In this document: positions 17,154 to 25,006 of the stretch, piece after piece
How positions within the stretch are numbered: the stretch's first letter is position 1
Layout of the letters: each line of letters begins with the position of its first letter
From: Clostridia bacterium
GTDB lineage: Bacteria > Bacillota_A > Clostridia > Oscillospirales > CAG-272
NCBI GenBank assembly: GCA_017445115.1
Contig: JAFSUU010000085.1
Location: forward strand, 1 to 63,647
Length of the DNA: 63,647 nt
Direction of reading: 5' to 3'
The notes under the pieces: generated by a model
What the model was told of the DNA's origin: nothing
Databases searched by the model: none
The model's input: only the letters and a program-made list of their open reading frames with translations
Translations under genes and position numbers: made by a program

Positions 17154-18989
17154 ATGGCGCCGACGGATGAAAAGATCGAAAATGAACAGTCTCTTGTCGA
17201 TCCGATATATCAGAAATTTGTAAAAGGCGTTATCCGCTCCATAGGAAGCACCGATTTTTACGACTTTTTCATGGATTCGATCTCGAGAGCAGACAACGAA
17301 TTTCAGTTTTCAAACCGCAAGCTGCAGAAGATCGTTGACCTCAACTGGGTCGATAAAATTGACGAGGCGCTCGAGGCGTTCCAGACGATCGTTTCCAGTC
17401 CGCGTAACGTGATCAAAGAGGAAGAACTCATCGTCAACGTGGCGAACGCCAAAAAAGCGGGACCGGAGACGGTGCGTCACCTCGCTCAGCACGCCGCGCT
17501 CGTCGAGGATTACAGACCGGACGAGGGCTACATCAGACCGGGGCGTCTGATGCAGAGATACCGCGAGGACTCGATCGGTCTTTACGAGAACCGTCTCGTT
17601 TTCACTACGATGGAATACGCTTACAGATTCGTCAAGATCCGTCATGACGCGCTCTTTGAAGCGATGAGCGACGAATTCGGCGCAAAGCTGAAGGTGCGTT
17701 CCGATATGGACAGCGCGACAGAGCACGTCCACATGGATATGTTCCTGCATATCAAGGAGATCGACAGCACGCTCAAGACGGACGACAAAAACTCCGAGGT
17801 CTTCGGAAAGATCTCGAAGATGTACCGCGTGCTCAGCGTCTTTATGACGAGTTCCTTCGCACAGCAGCTCAATCAGCTGCAGAGAGTCAAGGGCACGATC
17901 AACAAGACGAATATCCTTAAAAAGAACAAAAACTACAGAAAGATACTCGAACTGTACGACTTTCTCAGAAAGTACGATCAGATCGGTTATACCATAAAAG
18001 TAATTGAACAGAATCCCGTCGTCAACGAGACTCTGCAGAGAGATATTTATCACAATATTCTGTTCAACTATCTCATCCTCAAGGGATATCTCGAGGACGA
18101 GGAGGACAGAAAAGTTCCCGCTCCGGTCAAGGGGCGTCAGAGAACTCTGAAGCCCAAGTTTATCAAACAGATCATCGAAGAGATAACGGAAGACTACGAT
18201 CTTCCGGACGTCGAAGTCCGCAAGGTCCTCATTGAAGAGCTTACAAAGGCTCAGCTGATGCAGGAGGAAGCGAAAGAGAGACGCCGTCTCGTCGAGGAAC
18301 AGGAACAGAGAAAACGCGAAGAAGCGGAGCGCATCCGCGCCGAAAAGGCAGCGGAGCGCGAGAGGATACGCCGCGAAAAGGCCGCGGAAAGAGAACGCAT
18401 CCGCCAGGAAAAAGAAGCGGAAGCGGAGCGGCTGAGAGTCGAGCGCATGGAGCGCGAGATAGAGGACAGACGCCGCAGTACGCTGCTTAAAGACGAGCTT
18501 TCGTTCTTCCGCGGAGATCTGTTTGAGCGCACGCAGATGCGTCTTGACGAGAAGCAGAAAAAAGAAGAGGGACTTCGCGATTTCGCGGATGCCGCGAGCA
18601 TCGTCGAGGAAGAAGAGACAAGACGCCGCGAAGAGGCGGAGCGCGAACGTCAGAGAAGGCGCGAAGAGCGCGAGCGCATCAAGCGCGAAGCGGAACTCGC
18701 CGAGCGGCGTGAAAAAGAAGAAGCCGAGCGCATCAGACTTGCAACTCTCGAAGAGGAGGAGCGCCTGAGACGCGAGCAAGAGGAGAGAGAAGCGGCGGAG
18801 TCCGCGGCGCTCACAGAGCAGGCAAGACAGATCATGGAGCCTGTGACGACGGAGATCGCGATGTTCTCGAACGAACTCTCAAAACAGCTCGCAGCGAGAA
18901 GACTTCTTGCGGAGCGCTTGAAGCGCGCCGAGGAAGAGCGCGAAGAACAGCGCAGAATAAGGAGAGCTCAAAAAACCAACTTAAGATAA
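17154..18989 (+). CDS. DUF2357-like protein with long coiled-coil tail, partner of the AAA+ ATPase
   Basis: 611 residues from ATG 17154, which follows CAGGAGGTG at ideal spacing; an in-frame ATG at 17136 lies upstream of that site and is not preferred. Residues ~1-340 are mostly helical and contain RYREDSIGLYENRLV (near 135-149), resembling the EDSxDTYENRFV core of DUF2357 proteins, which are habitual neighbours of McrB-like ATPases. Residues ~370-605 are an extreme charged coiled coil with E-R-x-R-R-E-A-E-R heptads, long enough for a rod of tens of nanometres. No PD-(D/E)xK nuclease motif was found, although McrC-type partners usually carry one. No signal or membrane helix, so cytoplasmic. 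It probably works with the ATPase at 15483, perhaps as a scaffold. Family assignment moderate, function unknown. Confidence 0.6.
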   Translation: MAPTDEKIENEQSLVDPIYQKFVKGVIRSIGSTDFYDFFMDSISRADNEFQFSNRKLQKIVDLNWVDKIDEALEAFQTIVSSPRNVIKEEELIVNVANAKKAGPETVRHLAQHAALVEDYRPDEGYIRPGRLMQRYREDSIGLYENRLVFTTMEYAYRFVKIRHDALFEAMSDEFGAKLKVRSDMDSATEHVHMDMFLHIKEIDSTLKTDDKNSEVFGKISKMYRVLSVFMTSSFAQQLNQLQRVKGTINKTNILKKNKNYRKILELYDFLRKYDQIGYTIKVIEQNPVVNETLQRDIYHNILFNYLILKGYLEDEEDRKVPAPVKGRQRTLKPKFIKQIIEEITEDYDLPDVEVRKVLIEELTKAQLMQEEAKERRRLVEEQEQRKREEAERIRAEKAAERERIRREKAAERERIRQEKEAEAERLRVERMEREIEDRRRSTLLKDELSFFRGDLFERTQMRLDEKQKKEEGLRDFADAASIVEEEETRRREEAERERQRRREERERIKREAELAERREKEEAERIRLATLEEEERLRREQEEREAAESAALTEQARQIMEPVTTEIAMFSNELSKQLAARRLLAERLKRAEEEREEQRRIRRAQKTNLR

Positions 18990-19010
18990 ATATGACGGGA
19001 GGTGAGCATA

Positions 19011-20339
19011 GTGGAACCGACAATGAAGAGAATGACGTCGAAGCTTTTTATCGCAGTCATTATGCTCATCATCATAGTCGTGATCGGAGTTTCCGTTTCG
19101 TACGCGTGGGTGACGCTTTCGTCGAGCCCCGCGGTGAGCGGCGCTCAGGTGACGATAGCCGGCGGAACGACAATTCTTCTGGCTCCGGATCTTACCTCGA
19201 CTCAGGCCGAGAACGGAAACGAGGTAATTGTGCACTATCCCGGAGAATTCAGCAACAATCTCATATTCTCACATTACGAGAGCTATGACTATCTTTCGGG
19301 ACTCGTAGGGATAACTCCCGTTTCGACGGCTGACGGTGTGAGTTGGGTACTGCCGAGCTACAACGGCGCGACGGGACTTCTCAACGATCTCGACGAATTC
19401 ACCGTCGACCGCACTCTGAGATATGCAAACGCCACTGACCCTCACGCCGGCGGGAAATACGTTTACGTCGATTTCTGGGTGGTGTCACCGGGATCGGAGT
19501 ATAAACTCCGCGTTTCGACTGACGTAAAATCCAAAGAGGGGAGCTCTTTGCTCGAGCTGCCTTCGGCAAAGACTGACAGAGATTCTTTCACCGGATTTTC
19601 GCTTGAATCCACTACAGGAGAGATCGAGTCGATCGCAAGAGTGGGATTTCTTGTGAACAGCGAGCCTGCTAACGACTTGGATACGCTCGCATATACGAGA
19701 AGCATCGGCTTTGAATCGAGATACGGAAAGCTGCTCGGAAGATACAGCGAACCCGGCGACGAGCCTCAGCTGCTCGCTCAGAATAAATTTACGATATATG
19801 AGCCGAACGGAGGCGTACACGTAACTCCCGGTCTTGAACAGGGGTCTTACTCTGTGACGCGTCCGCTCGGATACGATCCGTTCACGCAGGTGATCTCGGA
19901 GACCGACGTCAGCGATATCCTCACCGTTCAGACGAGAAGCCGCTGGACTATGGCGGGCGAGGAGAGACTCCTCGACCAGATGTTCCAGACCGCTGTCAGC
20001 GGTGTAAGCGGACTCACCGAAGAATCGGCGACCGCAAGATTTTATCAGGATTATCTTCAGGGACAGGTGATGCCGTATATCACTACGGGCGAATTTTTCA
20101 CCCGCACTGAAACTCTTTATCAGAACGCAGTGAACGGATACGTCAGCCCGACGAAGGTGGCGGAAAACCTTACCACGTCCGGCGCGACGGATGACGTTTA
20201 TATAATAGAGCTCGAACGGAATACTCCGCAGAGAGTGCGTATGTTCATCTGGCTTGAAGGTCAGGATGCGGATTGCGCAACTTCAAGCGCCGGAGCGTCG
20301 GGCTTTGTCCTAAATCTCGAACTTGCCGGGTCAAATTGA
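19011..20339 (+). CDS. TasA-like surface subunit, paralog 4
   Basis: 442 residues from GTG 19011, eight bases after GGGAGGTG; an earlier in-frame GTG at 19002 overlaps that ribosome binding site. Short basic N-terminus, hydrophobic core and SYAWVTLSSSPAVSG (29-43) form the SipW-class signal. The mature protein shares its end, RMFIWLEGQDADC, with the gene at 13392, and contains KFTIYEPNGG matching EFFIYEPNCD there; these two form a subfamily distinct from the large subunits. The body is beta-rich with Ser/Thr/Tyr-rich loops and a helical segment near 300-370. Its TGA stop overlaps the ATG of the next gene (TGATG), so it is translationally coupled to a second signal peptidase, its most likely processing enzyme. 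Confidence 0.65.
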   Translation: MEPTMKRMTSKLFIAVIMLIIIVVIGVSVSYAWVTLSSSPAVSGAQVTIAGGTTILLAPDLTSTQAENGNEVIVHYPGEFSNNLIFSHYESYDYLSGLVGITPVSTADGVSWVLPSYNGATGLLNDLDEFTVDRTLRYANATDPHAGGKYVYVDFWVVSPGSEYKLRVSTDVKSKEGSSLLELPSAKTDRDSFTGFSLESTTGEIESIARVGFLVNSEPANDLDTLAYTRSIGFESRYGKLLGRYSEPGDEPQLLAQNKFTIYEPNGGVHVTPGLEQGSYSVTRPLGYDPFTQVISETDVSDILTVQTRSRWTMAGEERLLDQMFQTAVSGVSGLTEESATARFYQDYLQGQVMPYITTGEFFTRTETLYQNAVNGYVSPTKVAENLTTSGATDDVYIIELERNTPQRVRMFIWLEGQDADCATSSAGASGFVLNLELAGSN

Positions 20340-21172
20340 TGAAAGAGAAAATAGATCGGGAACTTGAAACCGCGTCTGAAGAAGGAAGCGACGCAAAAGG
20401 CAAAAAGAAATCCCTGAAGTCTTATATTATTTCAATGACCATCCTCGCGATATCCGTGCTCGTGTGCGTTATCGTGACGGTGCAGACGCTGACGAACGGT
20501 TATGTTAATATTTTCGGATACAGCGTTTTCCGGGTAGTGACCGGGAGTATGGAGCCGACGATTCCCGTCGGAGCGGTACTGCTCAGCCGCAGCGCTGACG
20601 TCGATGAGATCGAAGTGGGCGATATTATCTGCTTCAGGTCTCGGGAATCGAGCCATTACGGTTCGATCGTGACGCACAGAGTAGTGTCCATCAGCGAAGA
20701 TGAAAGCGGGAAAAAGTATCTTGAAAGCCGGGGAGACGCAAACTATTCGTCGGACCCGTACTTCGTTCAGGCAGAGAACCTTATAGGCAAGGTCATCTGG
20801 TACACCGGAAAGGAAGGAGTCTTTAGCAAAGTGTTATCTTTTGCTTCTGGAAAAATAGGTTTTTTGGCTCTTATCGTCATACCTATCCTCTTGATAGCCG
20901 GACTCATTCTGTACGGTGTCGGACGCAATATCAGGGGAGAGCTTGACGATGCTCTCGACAAACTGTCAAAAAGAAAAAGGCAGGGCGAAAACAGATCAGA
21001 GTTGCCCAAGGAAGAAGATCTGCTGCCGGGTTATTCCACGTTGACCAAAAAAGATTACGACGACATCTATGAAACGCTGAAGAGCGAACTATGGAAGGAA
21101 CTGTACGGAAATGAGAAAGTTTCTGAGGGAAAAACTGAATATAAAGGGGAGAAAGACTCTTCCGACCTCTGA
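20339..21172 (+). CDS. SipW-type signal peptidase I, second copy
   Basis: 277 residues from ATG 20339, which overlaps the preceding stop; an upstream in-frame ATG at 20273 would add 22 residues inside the previous gene and is not preferred. Charged N-terminus, membrane helix ~28-50, then VVTGSMEPTIPVGAV with nucleophile Ser70, VTHRVVS with His113 in place of the bacterial Lys, and RGDANYSSDP as the acidic box. A second membrane helix lies near 172-195, then a ~75-residue charged cytoplasmic tail. It is clearly a diverged relative of the enzyme at 14465, with a shorter and different tail, so the two may serve different substrate sets: this one next to the genes at 19011 and 21111-25003. The last 62 bases overlap the next gene. 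Confidence 0.85.
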   Translation: MKEKIDRELETASEEGSDAKGKKKSLKSYIISMTILAISVLVCVIVTVQTLTNGYVNIFGYSVFRVVTGSMEPTIPVGAVLLSRSADVDEIEVGDIICFRSRESSHYGSIVTHRVVSISEDESGKKYLESRGDANYSSDPYFVQAENLIGKVIWYTGKEGVFSKVLSFASGKIGFLALIVIPILLIAGLILYGVGRNIRGELDDALDKLSKRKRQGENRSELPKEEDLLPGYSTLTKKDYDDIYETLKSELWKELYGNEKVSEGKTEYKGEKDSSDL

Positions 21173-23168
21173 ACTTTCAAACGGAGGTCACGAGCCTTCG
21201 GATAAGGCTGCGGATCCCCAGATGAAGCGCGTCAAAAAGGTCGTAAGGCGTCAAGCGATCCTTGCGGGAGGTACTCTGCTCGTTACGGTTATACTCATTT
21301 TCGCTATGACGAGCGCGTGGTACACCAACGTCTCAAAAGTGAGCAGTCTCACATTTAAGGCGGAAGCGTGGGGCTTCGATCCCGAAAATATCGAGGTCAG
21401 CGACACCGAGGTCGTCGTAGCTCCCGGCACTTCCGGAATAGTTCCTCTCCGGATAGATAACTCAGAATCACGCGACAGCGTGAAGATATACGTCACGGCG
21501 TCAAAGCTTCAGATGAACGCCGGACTCAGAAACAGAATATTCTTCTTCGCCGACACGGCGGAGGTTTCAAACGGCGAGACTATGTCCCGCATATATCTCG
21601 GCAGTACCGATGACAACGCGTTTTCGTACACTCTGATGCCGGGACAAAAACTCATACTTTCGGATGACTTTTACAGCGACGTTCCTGTCAAATGGGAATG
21701 GGTATACGATATGGTCGGATACTATTTCCGCGGGACCGTAACGGAAGAGGACAACGTTATTATAGACGAGTATCTGCGCCCGGTCTCTTACGATCTTGAC
21801 AGCGCGACGTTCGATCTGTACGGGGAAAGCCCCACAGGTCAGCTGCTCACGGTAGGTGAGGACAGCCTGGAAGATTTCCTCGCAGATATCGCTTCAACAG
21901 ACGGATATGAGGGAACGATCAACCCGGAAAGCGCCGTAATAAAAGGAACTAACAAGTATTATCCCGTCCGTGTAGACGGAGACGGACAAGGCGTCTGGGT
22001 ATATCTTTGCAACTACAATGAAATTCAAAACGGTATAAGCTTTGATACGTCTCTTTCAAATGAACTCGACGATATCGTCGCAACATTCAACGTCACGGCG
22101 GTCAATCTGCCGTCGAGGGTTGAAGTCGTTTCCACGGTCAGCGAGCTGACGTCCGCGCTTGAAGACGACAACGTCGAGGTGGTCGAGCTTTCCGGAAACA
22201 TGGAGCTTGAATCCGCGATAAGGCTAACCGACGGCACGTCCGCGACTCTTGATCTCAACGGATACAGCCTGACTTACACCGGAGAGGGCGAAACGTATTC
22301 GCTCATCCGCGCGCTCGGCGGATCTTCGCTTACGGTCATGAACGGCGAGATCAACGGCAACGGCAGCGTGAGCGGAGTCGAGGGACGCGTTTCAAGCGTG
22401 GCGTTTGACGCCGTATGCGCCGATTTGACGCTCAGCAACGTAAAAGTTCGCGGCTTCGACACCGCGGTATACATTGCGGATAACGGCGGCGCGGGGACCG
22501 ATTCCGTCGTAAAGCTCTATAACTGCGATCTTGAGACCGCTAACCCGACGGTCTTTGTGCTCGGAAACGGCAACGTTTCGAGCGCTCCGACACAGCTTAT
22601 AATCCAGGGATGCACGATCAACAGTACGACTCACTCCGGCATTTCCGGCAACGGTTCTTCGGACCGTTACGGAACGGATATCGTCGTAATTGACAGTAAG
22701 ATCTCCGGAAAATATACATCCATATATCAGCCTCAGCAGAATTCGACTCTGCTTGTGAGCAACAGTGAACTTGAAGGTATCACCGGTATCGCCGTAAAGG
22801 GCGGCACCGTGAATATAATCGACAGCAAGGTCAAAGGGACCGGACCGTACACGGCGCCTCGCGCCGCGGGAAGCGGCTGGACCGACACCGGCGACGGCAT
22901 CTACGTCGAAGCTGTCTATAACTGGGGCGTCTCTATCACCGTCAAGGGCGATAGTGAAGTCACAAGCGCTGCCGGATATGCGGTCGACCTGTTCGGAAAA
23001 GCGGGTTCGGGCGTCGGCAGGATAATCCTGCAGGACGGCACATACAGAGGCGCGCTCGGCGCCGTCACATGGAACGAGATCGGCTCGATCCAGATATACG
23101 GCGGAACGTTTACCGGCACGGTCTCCGAGAGCGTAACGCGCTATGACAATACCGAGCCCGGTGATTGA
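21111..23168 (+). CDS. SipW-class surface protein with parallel beta-helix domain
   Basis: Up to 685 residues from ATG 21111 (AAGGA 11 bases upstream), overlapping the previous gene by 62 bases; ATG 21222 (residue 38) would give an N-terminus more like its relatives but has a poor ribosome site. The signal core ends FAMTSAWYTN (64-73). Residues ~75-330 are a beta-rich domain; ~340-670 form a right-handed parallel beta-helix, shown by ATLDLNGYSLTY, SSLTVMNGEING, LTLSNVKVRG and recurrent DSKI/NGNG turns, as in pectate-lyase-fold adhesins. No catalytic pectinase residues stand out, so a binding or structural role is likelier than an enzyme. Probably an accessory, tip or adhesive component of the surface structure. 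Confidence 0.65.
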   Translation: MRKFLREKLNIKGRKTLPTSELSNGGHEPSDKAADPQMKRVKKVVRRQAILAGGTLLVTVILIFAMTSAWYTNVSKVSSLTFKAEAWGFDPENIEVSDTEVVVAPGTSGIVPLRIDNSESRDSVKIYVTASKLQMNAGLRNRIFFFADTAEVSNGETMSRIYLGSTDDNAFSYTLMPGQKLILSDDFYSDVPVKWEWVYDMVGYYFRGTVTEEDNVIIDEYLRPVSYDLDSATFDLYGESPTGQLLTVGEDSLEDFLADIASTDGYEGTINPESAVIKGTNKYYPVRVDGDGQGVWVYLCNYNEIQNGISFDTSLSNELDDIVATFNVTAVNLPSRVEVVSTVSELTSALEDDNVEVVELSGNMELESAIRLTDGTSATLDLNGYSLTYTGEGETYSLIRALGGSSLTVMNGEINGNGSVSGVEGRVSSVAFDAVCADLTLSNVKVRGFDTAVYIADNGGAGTDSVVKLYNCDLETANPTVFVLGNGNVSSAPTQLIIQGCTINSTTHSGISGNGSSDRYGTDIVVIDSKISGKYTSIYQPQQNSTLLVSNSELEGITGIAVKGGTVNIIDSKVKGTGPYTAPRAAGSGWTDTGDGIYVEAVYNWGVSITVKGDSEVTSAAGYAVDLFGKAGSGVGRIILQDGTYRGALGAVTWNEIGSIQIYGGTFTGTVSESVTRYDNTEPGD

Positions 23169-23181
23169 CCGGAGGCGCGCG

Positions 23182-23829
23182 ATGAAAACCGGAAAAATCA
23201 ATACACGAAAGCTGATACTGTATGCGGCCGCGGCACTGCTCATTGTCGCTGCGCTTACCGCCGTCGGCGTTTCGTATGCAAGATACCGCAGATCGATCAA
23301 TTCTGTCGGAACGCTCACAATGGGCTACGGCTATTCTTCCGACAGCATACACCTGCTCGATCAGGGCAAGGACGGGGGAGTACTTAACGGAACGCCCGTA
23401 GAAGGCGAAGACGGAAAGTATAACGCTCCCGGCAGCTGGAGCTACGTATCGAGCGGAAACTCAATTTACGAAATATCCTTCCTGCTTTCAAATACCGTAG
23501 AGAAAGGCAAAGCCGCGGCTTTTGACCAGTACGGATATTTAGAAGTTTTCGTGACGGAAGGCATGAGCGGCGACGTGACGATCCAGCTCGCCGCGGACAC
23601 CGGCACTTATCTCGCGACCGCGGAGACGGTCGCCGAGGGCAGCGCGTTCTACGAAGCGTACGGCGCCGGAAGGATCTTCAGATTCAAAGACAAAAACGGG
23701 GCGCCGATAGGCTGGCTGCTTCCCGGCGGAAAAGACGCGTTTGTACCGATGACTCTCACGGTCTGGGGAACGAGCGCCGATCCTGCCGCGGTGACGCTGA
23801 TCGCGACGGGCACCCCTTCGGAAAAATAA
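23182..23829 (+). CDS. Small SipW-class exported protein
   Basis: 215 residues from ATG 23182, seven bases after ACCGGAGG; an in-frame ATG at 23143 lies inside the preceding gene and lacks a ribosome site. The signal reads VGVSYARYRRS (28-38), with Arg replacing the usual Trp after Ala. The mature part begins with a beta-strand segment GTLTMGYGYSSDS and continues as a single beta-sandwich-like domain with a segment GAGRIFRFKDKNG. No Cys in the mature protein and no recognised enzyme motif. Size and domain resemble a single TasA-type domain better than the larger paralogs do. It sits 13 bases after the beta-helix gene. Function unknown beyond likely surface location. Confidence 0.6.
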   Translation: MKTGKINTRKLILYAAAALLIVAALTAVGVSYARYRRSINSVGTLTMGYGYSSDSIHLLDQGKDGGVLNGTPVEGEDGKYNAPGSWSYVSSGNSIYEISFLLSNTVEKGKAAAFDQYGYLEVFVTEGMSGDVTIQLAADTGTYLATAETVAEGSAFYEAYGAGRIFRFKDKNGAPIGWLLPGGKDAFVPMTLTVWGTSADPAAVTLIATGTPSEK

Positions 23830-23872
23830 TTATATAAAGTAATTTTGACCGCGCGTCGGAAAGGAGAAGTGC

Positions 23873-25006
23873 GTGAAAAACAGAATATTTTCACTGTCCG
23901 CGCTGATTCTTGCGCTGACGTTCTGCGGCATCGCGTGCTTCGCGGGACTGACATACGCGCGGACGGTGAATACGTACGTCTGGACCGGACAGATAGATTC
24001 TCCTCCGGCAAACAGTGCGGCGAACGTCACGTGCGACCTGCTTCATCCGGACGGCAGGATGCAGATCCTTCTTCCGGGCGAGGGCTCGTTTGACCTTCCG
24101 ATCGTTTTGAGATCGGTGGACGGAAGAATGCACGGAACGCTTACTGCAAGCAGCGACTGGGTGGACGTTTCGCCGGCAAGTACGGAATTATCGTATGATG
24201 CGGCGGGAAGCGCGACCGTGAACCTTTCGGTGATGCTTATCGCCGAGCGGGAGATCGGCGGAGAGCTTCAAAGCGCGCCTTCGGTCGTCTCGTTCGACGT
24301 CGAATGGGAAGGCGAGGATCAGAACGGAGATACGGAAACGATCTCAGCTACATTCGTCATCAACAGGTCCGACGAAGAGGATACCGAAAACGGTGTGATA
24401 GTCAATCCGCCGCAGTGGTATTCACCTGAAAGCGATATTGTGATCTATCTCGACAGCGGGGCGACGATAATGCTGAACAAAAGCGAAGAAAGCGACGGCA
24501 AATTTCCCGCTAATACGAGATACGAGACTGATGGCGTCACGACGGTGCTTTACAGCGAAAACTACATAAGAGTTGAGGATGCGGGCGTCGTGATAATAAA
24601 TCTTTCGAACACGGACGTTGACGGCGAGATAAAGCTTTCGACCACGATGGGAGATTGCATTCTGACCGAAGTCGACAATATTACGTCCGGCATAGGCGGA
24701 AGACCGCTTGTGGTCGGCGACGAAGGAGCAAGCCTCCTGATCCCGTACACATGGGCGAACATTACGCCGACCTTTGCGGCTTGGAAAATGGTAAAGAGCG
24801 GCGGCACAACGACGTGGAGCACGACGAATCTTGTTGTATGCGCTCCCGATGACGGAGGCGATGCGTACGTCACTGCGGCGAACGCTCCCGCAGGAACTTA
24901 CAAACTTCTCATTGAATGGAATTATAACGGACACACACTTTACAGCGAAGAGATTTACTTTTTCGTTCGTCACAACAGTTGCGGACAAGGAGGAATTACA
25001 AGGTGA
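23873..25006 (+). CDS. SipW-class exported beta-rich protein
   Basis: 377 residues; GTG 23873 after GAAAGGAG. N-terminal core ends FAGLTYARTVNTYVW (23-37), the same TYAR variant as the preceding gene. The mature protein reads as two or three beta-sandwich domains: first ~40-165, ending near SFDVEWEGED, then a domain to ~260 with a DSGATIMLN strand, and a last Ig-like domain ~275-370 (AAWKMVKSGG, then YKLLIEWNYNGHTLYSEEI). Its stop overlaps the GTG start of the giant at 25003 by four bases, so the two are translationally coupled and may act together. Function unknown; possibly a chaperone-like or connecting subunit. Confidence 0.6.
   Translation: MKNRIFSLSALILALTFCGIACFAGLTYARTVNTYVWTGQIDSPPANSAANVTCDLLHPDGRMQILLPGEGSFDLPIVLRSVDGRMHGTLTASSDWVDVSPASTELSYDAAGSATVNLSVMLIAEREIGGELQSAPSVVSFDVEWEGEDQNGDTETISATFVINRSDEEDTENGVIVNPPQWYSPESDIVIYLDSGATIMLNKSEESDGKFPANTRYETDGVTTVLYSENYIRVEDAGVVIINLSNTDVDGEIKLSTTMGDCILTEVDNITSGIGGRPLVVGDEGASLLIPYTWANITPTFAAWKMVKSGGTTTWSTTNLVVCAPDDGGDAYVTAANAPAGTYKLLIEWNYNGHTLYSEEIYFFVRHNSCGQGGITR

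Noticed and set aside
17310..18779. 489-codon minus-strand frame across the coiled-coil gene
   Set aside because: Reverse of Glu/Arg-rich repeats, giving Phe/Leu/Ala-rich nonsense; no start signals.
15483..18989. McrBC restriction system
   Set aside because: No McrC or PD-(D/E)xK nuclease and no DNA-binding domain; membrane helix on the ATPase and surface-gene context argue against it.
22392..23318. 308-codon minus-strand frame in the beta-helix gene
   Set aside because: Shadow of the plus-strand coding gene with repeated N/G/S codons; no motif or start signal.
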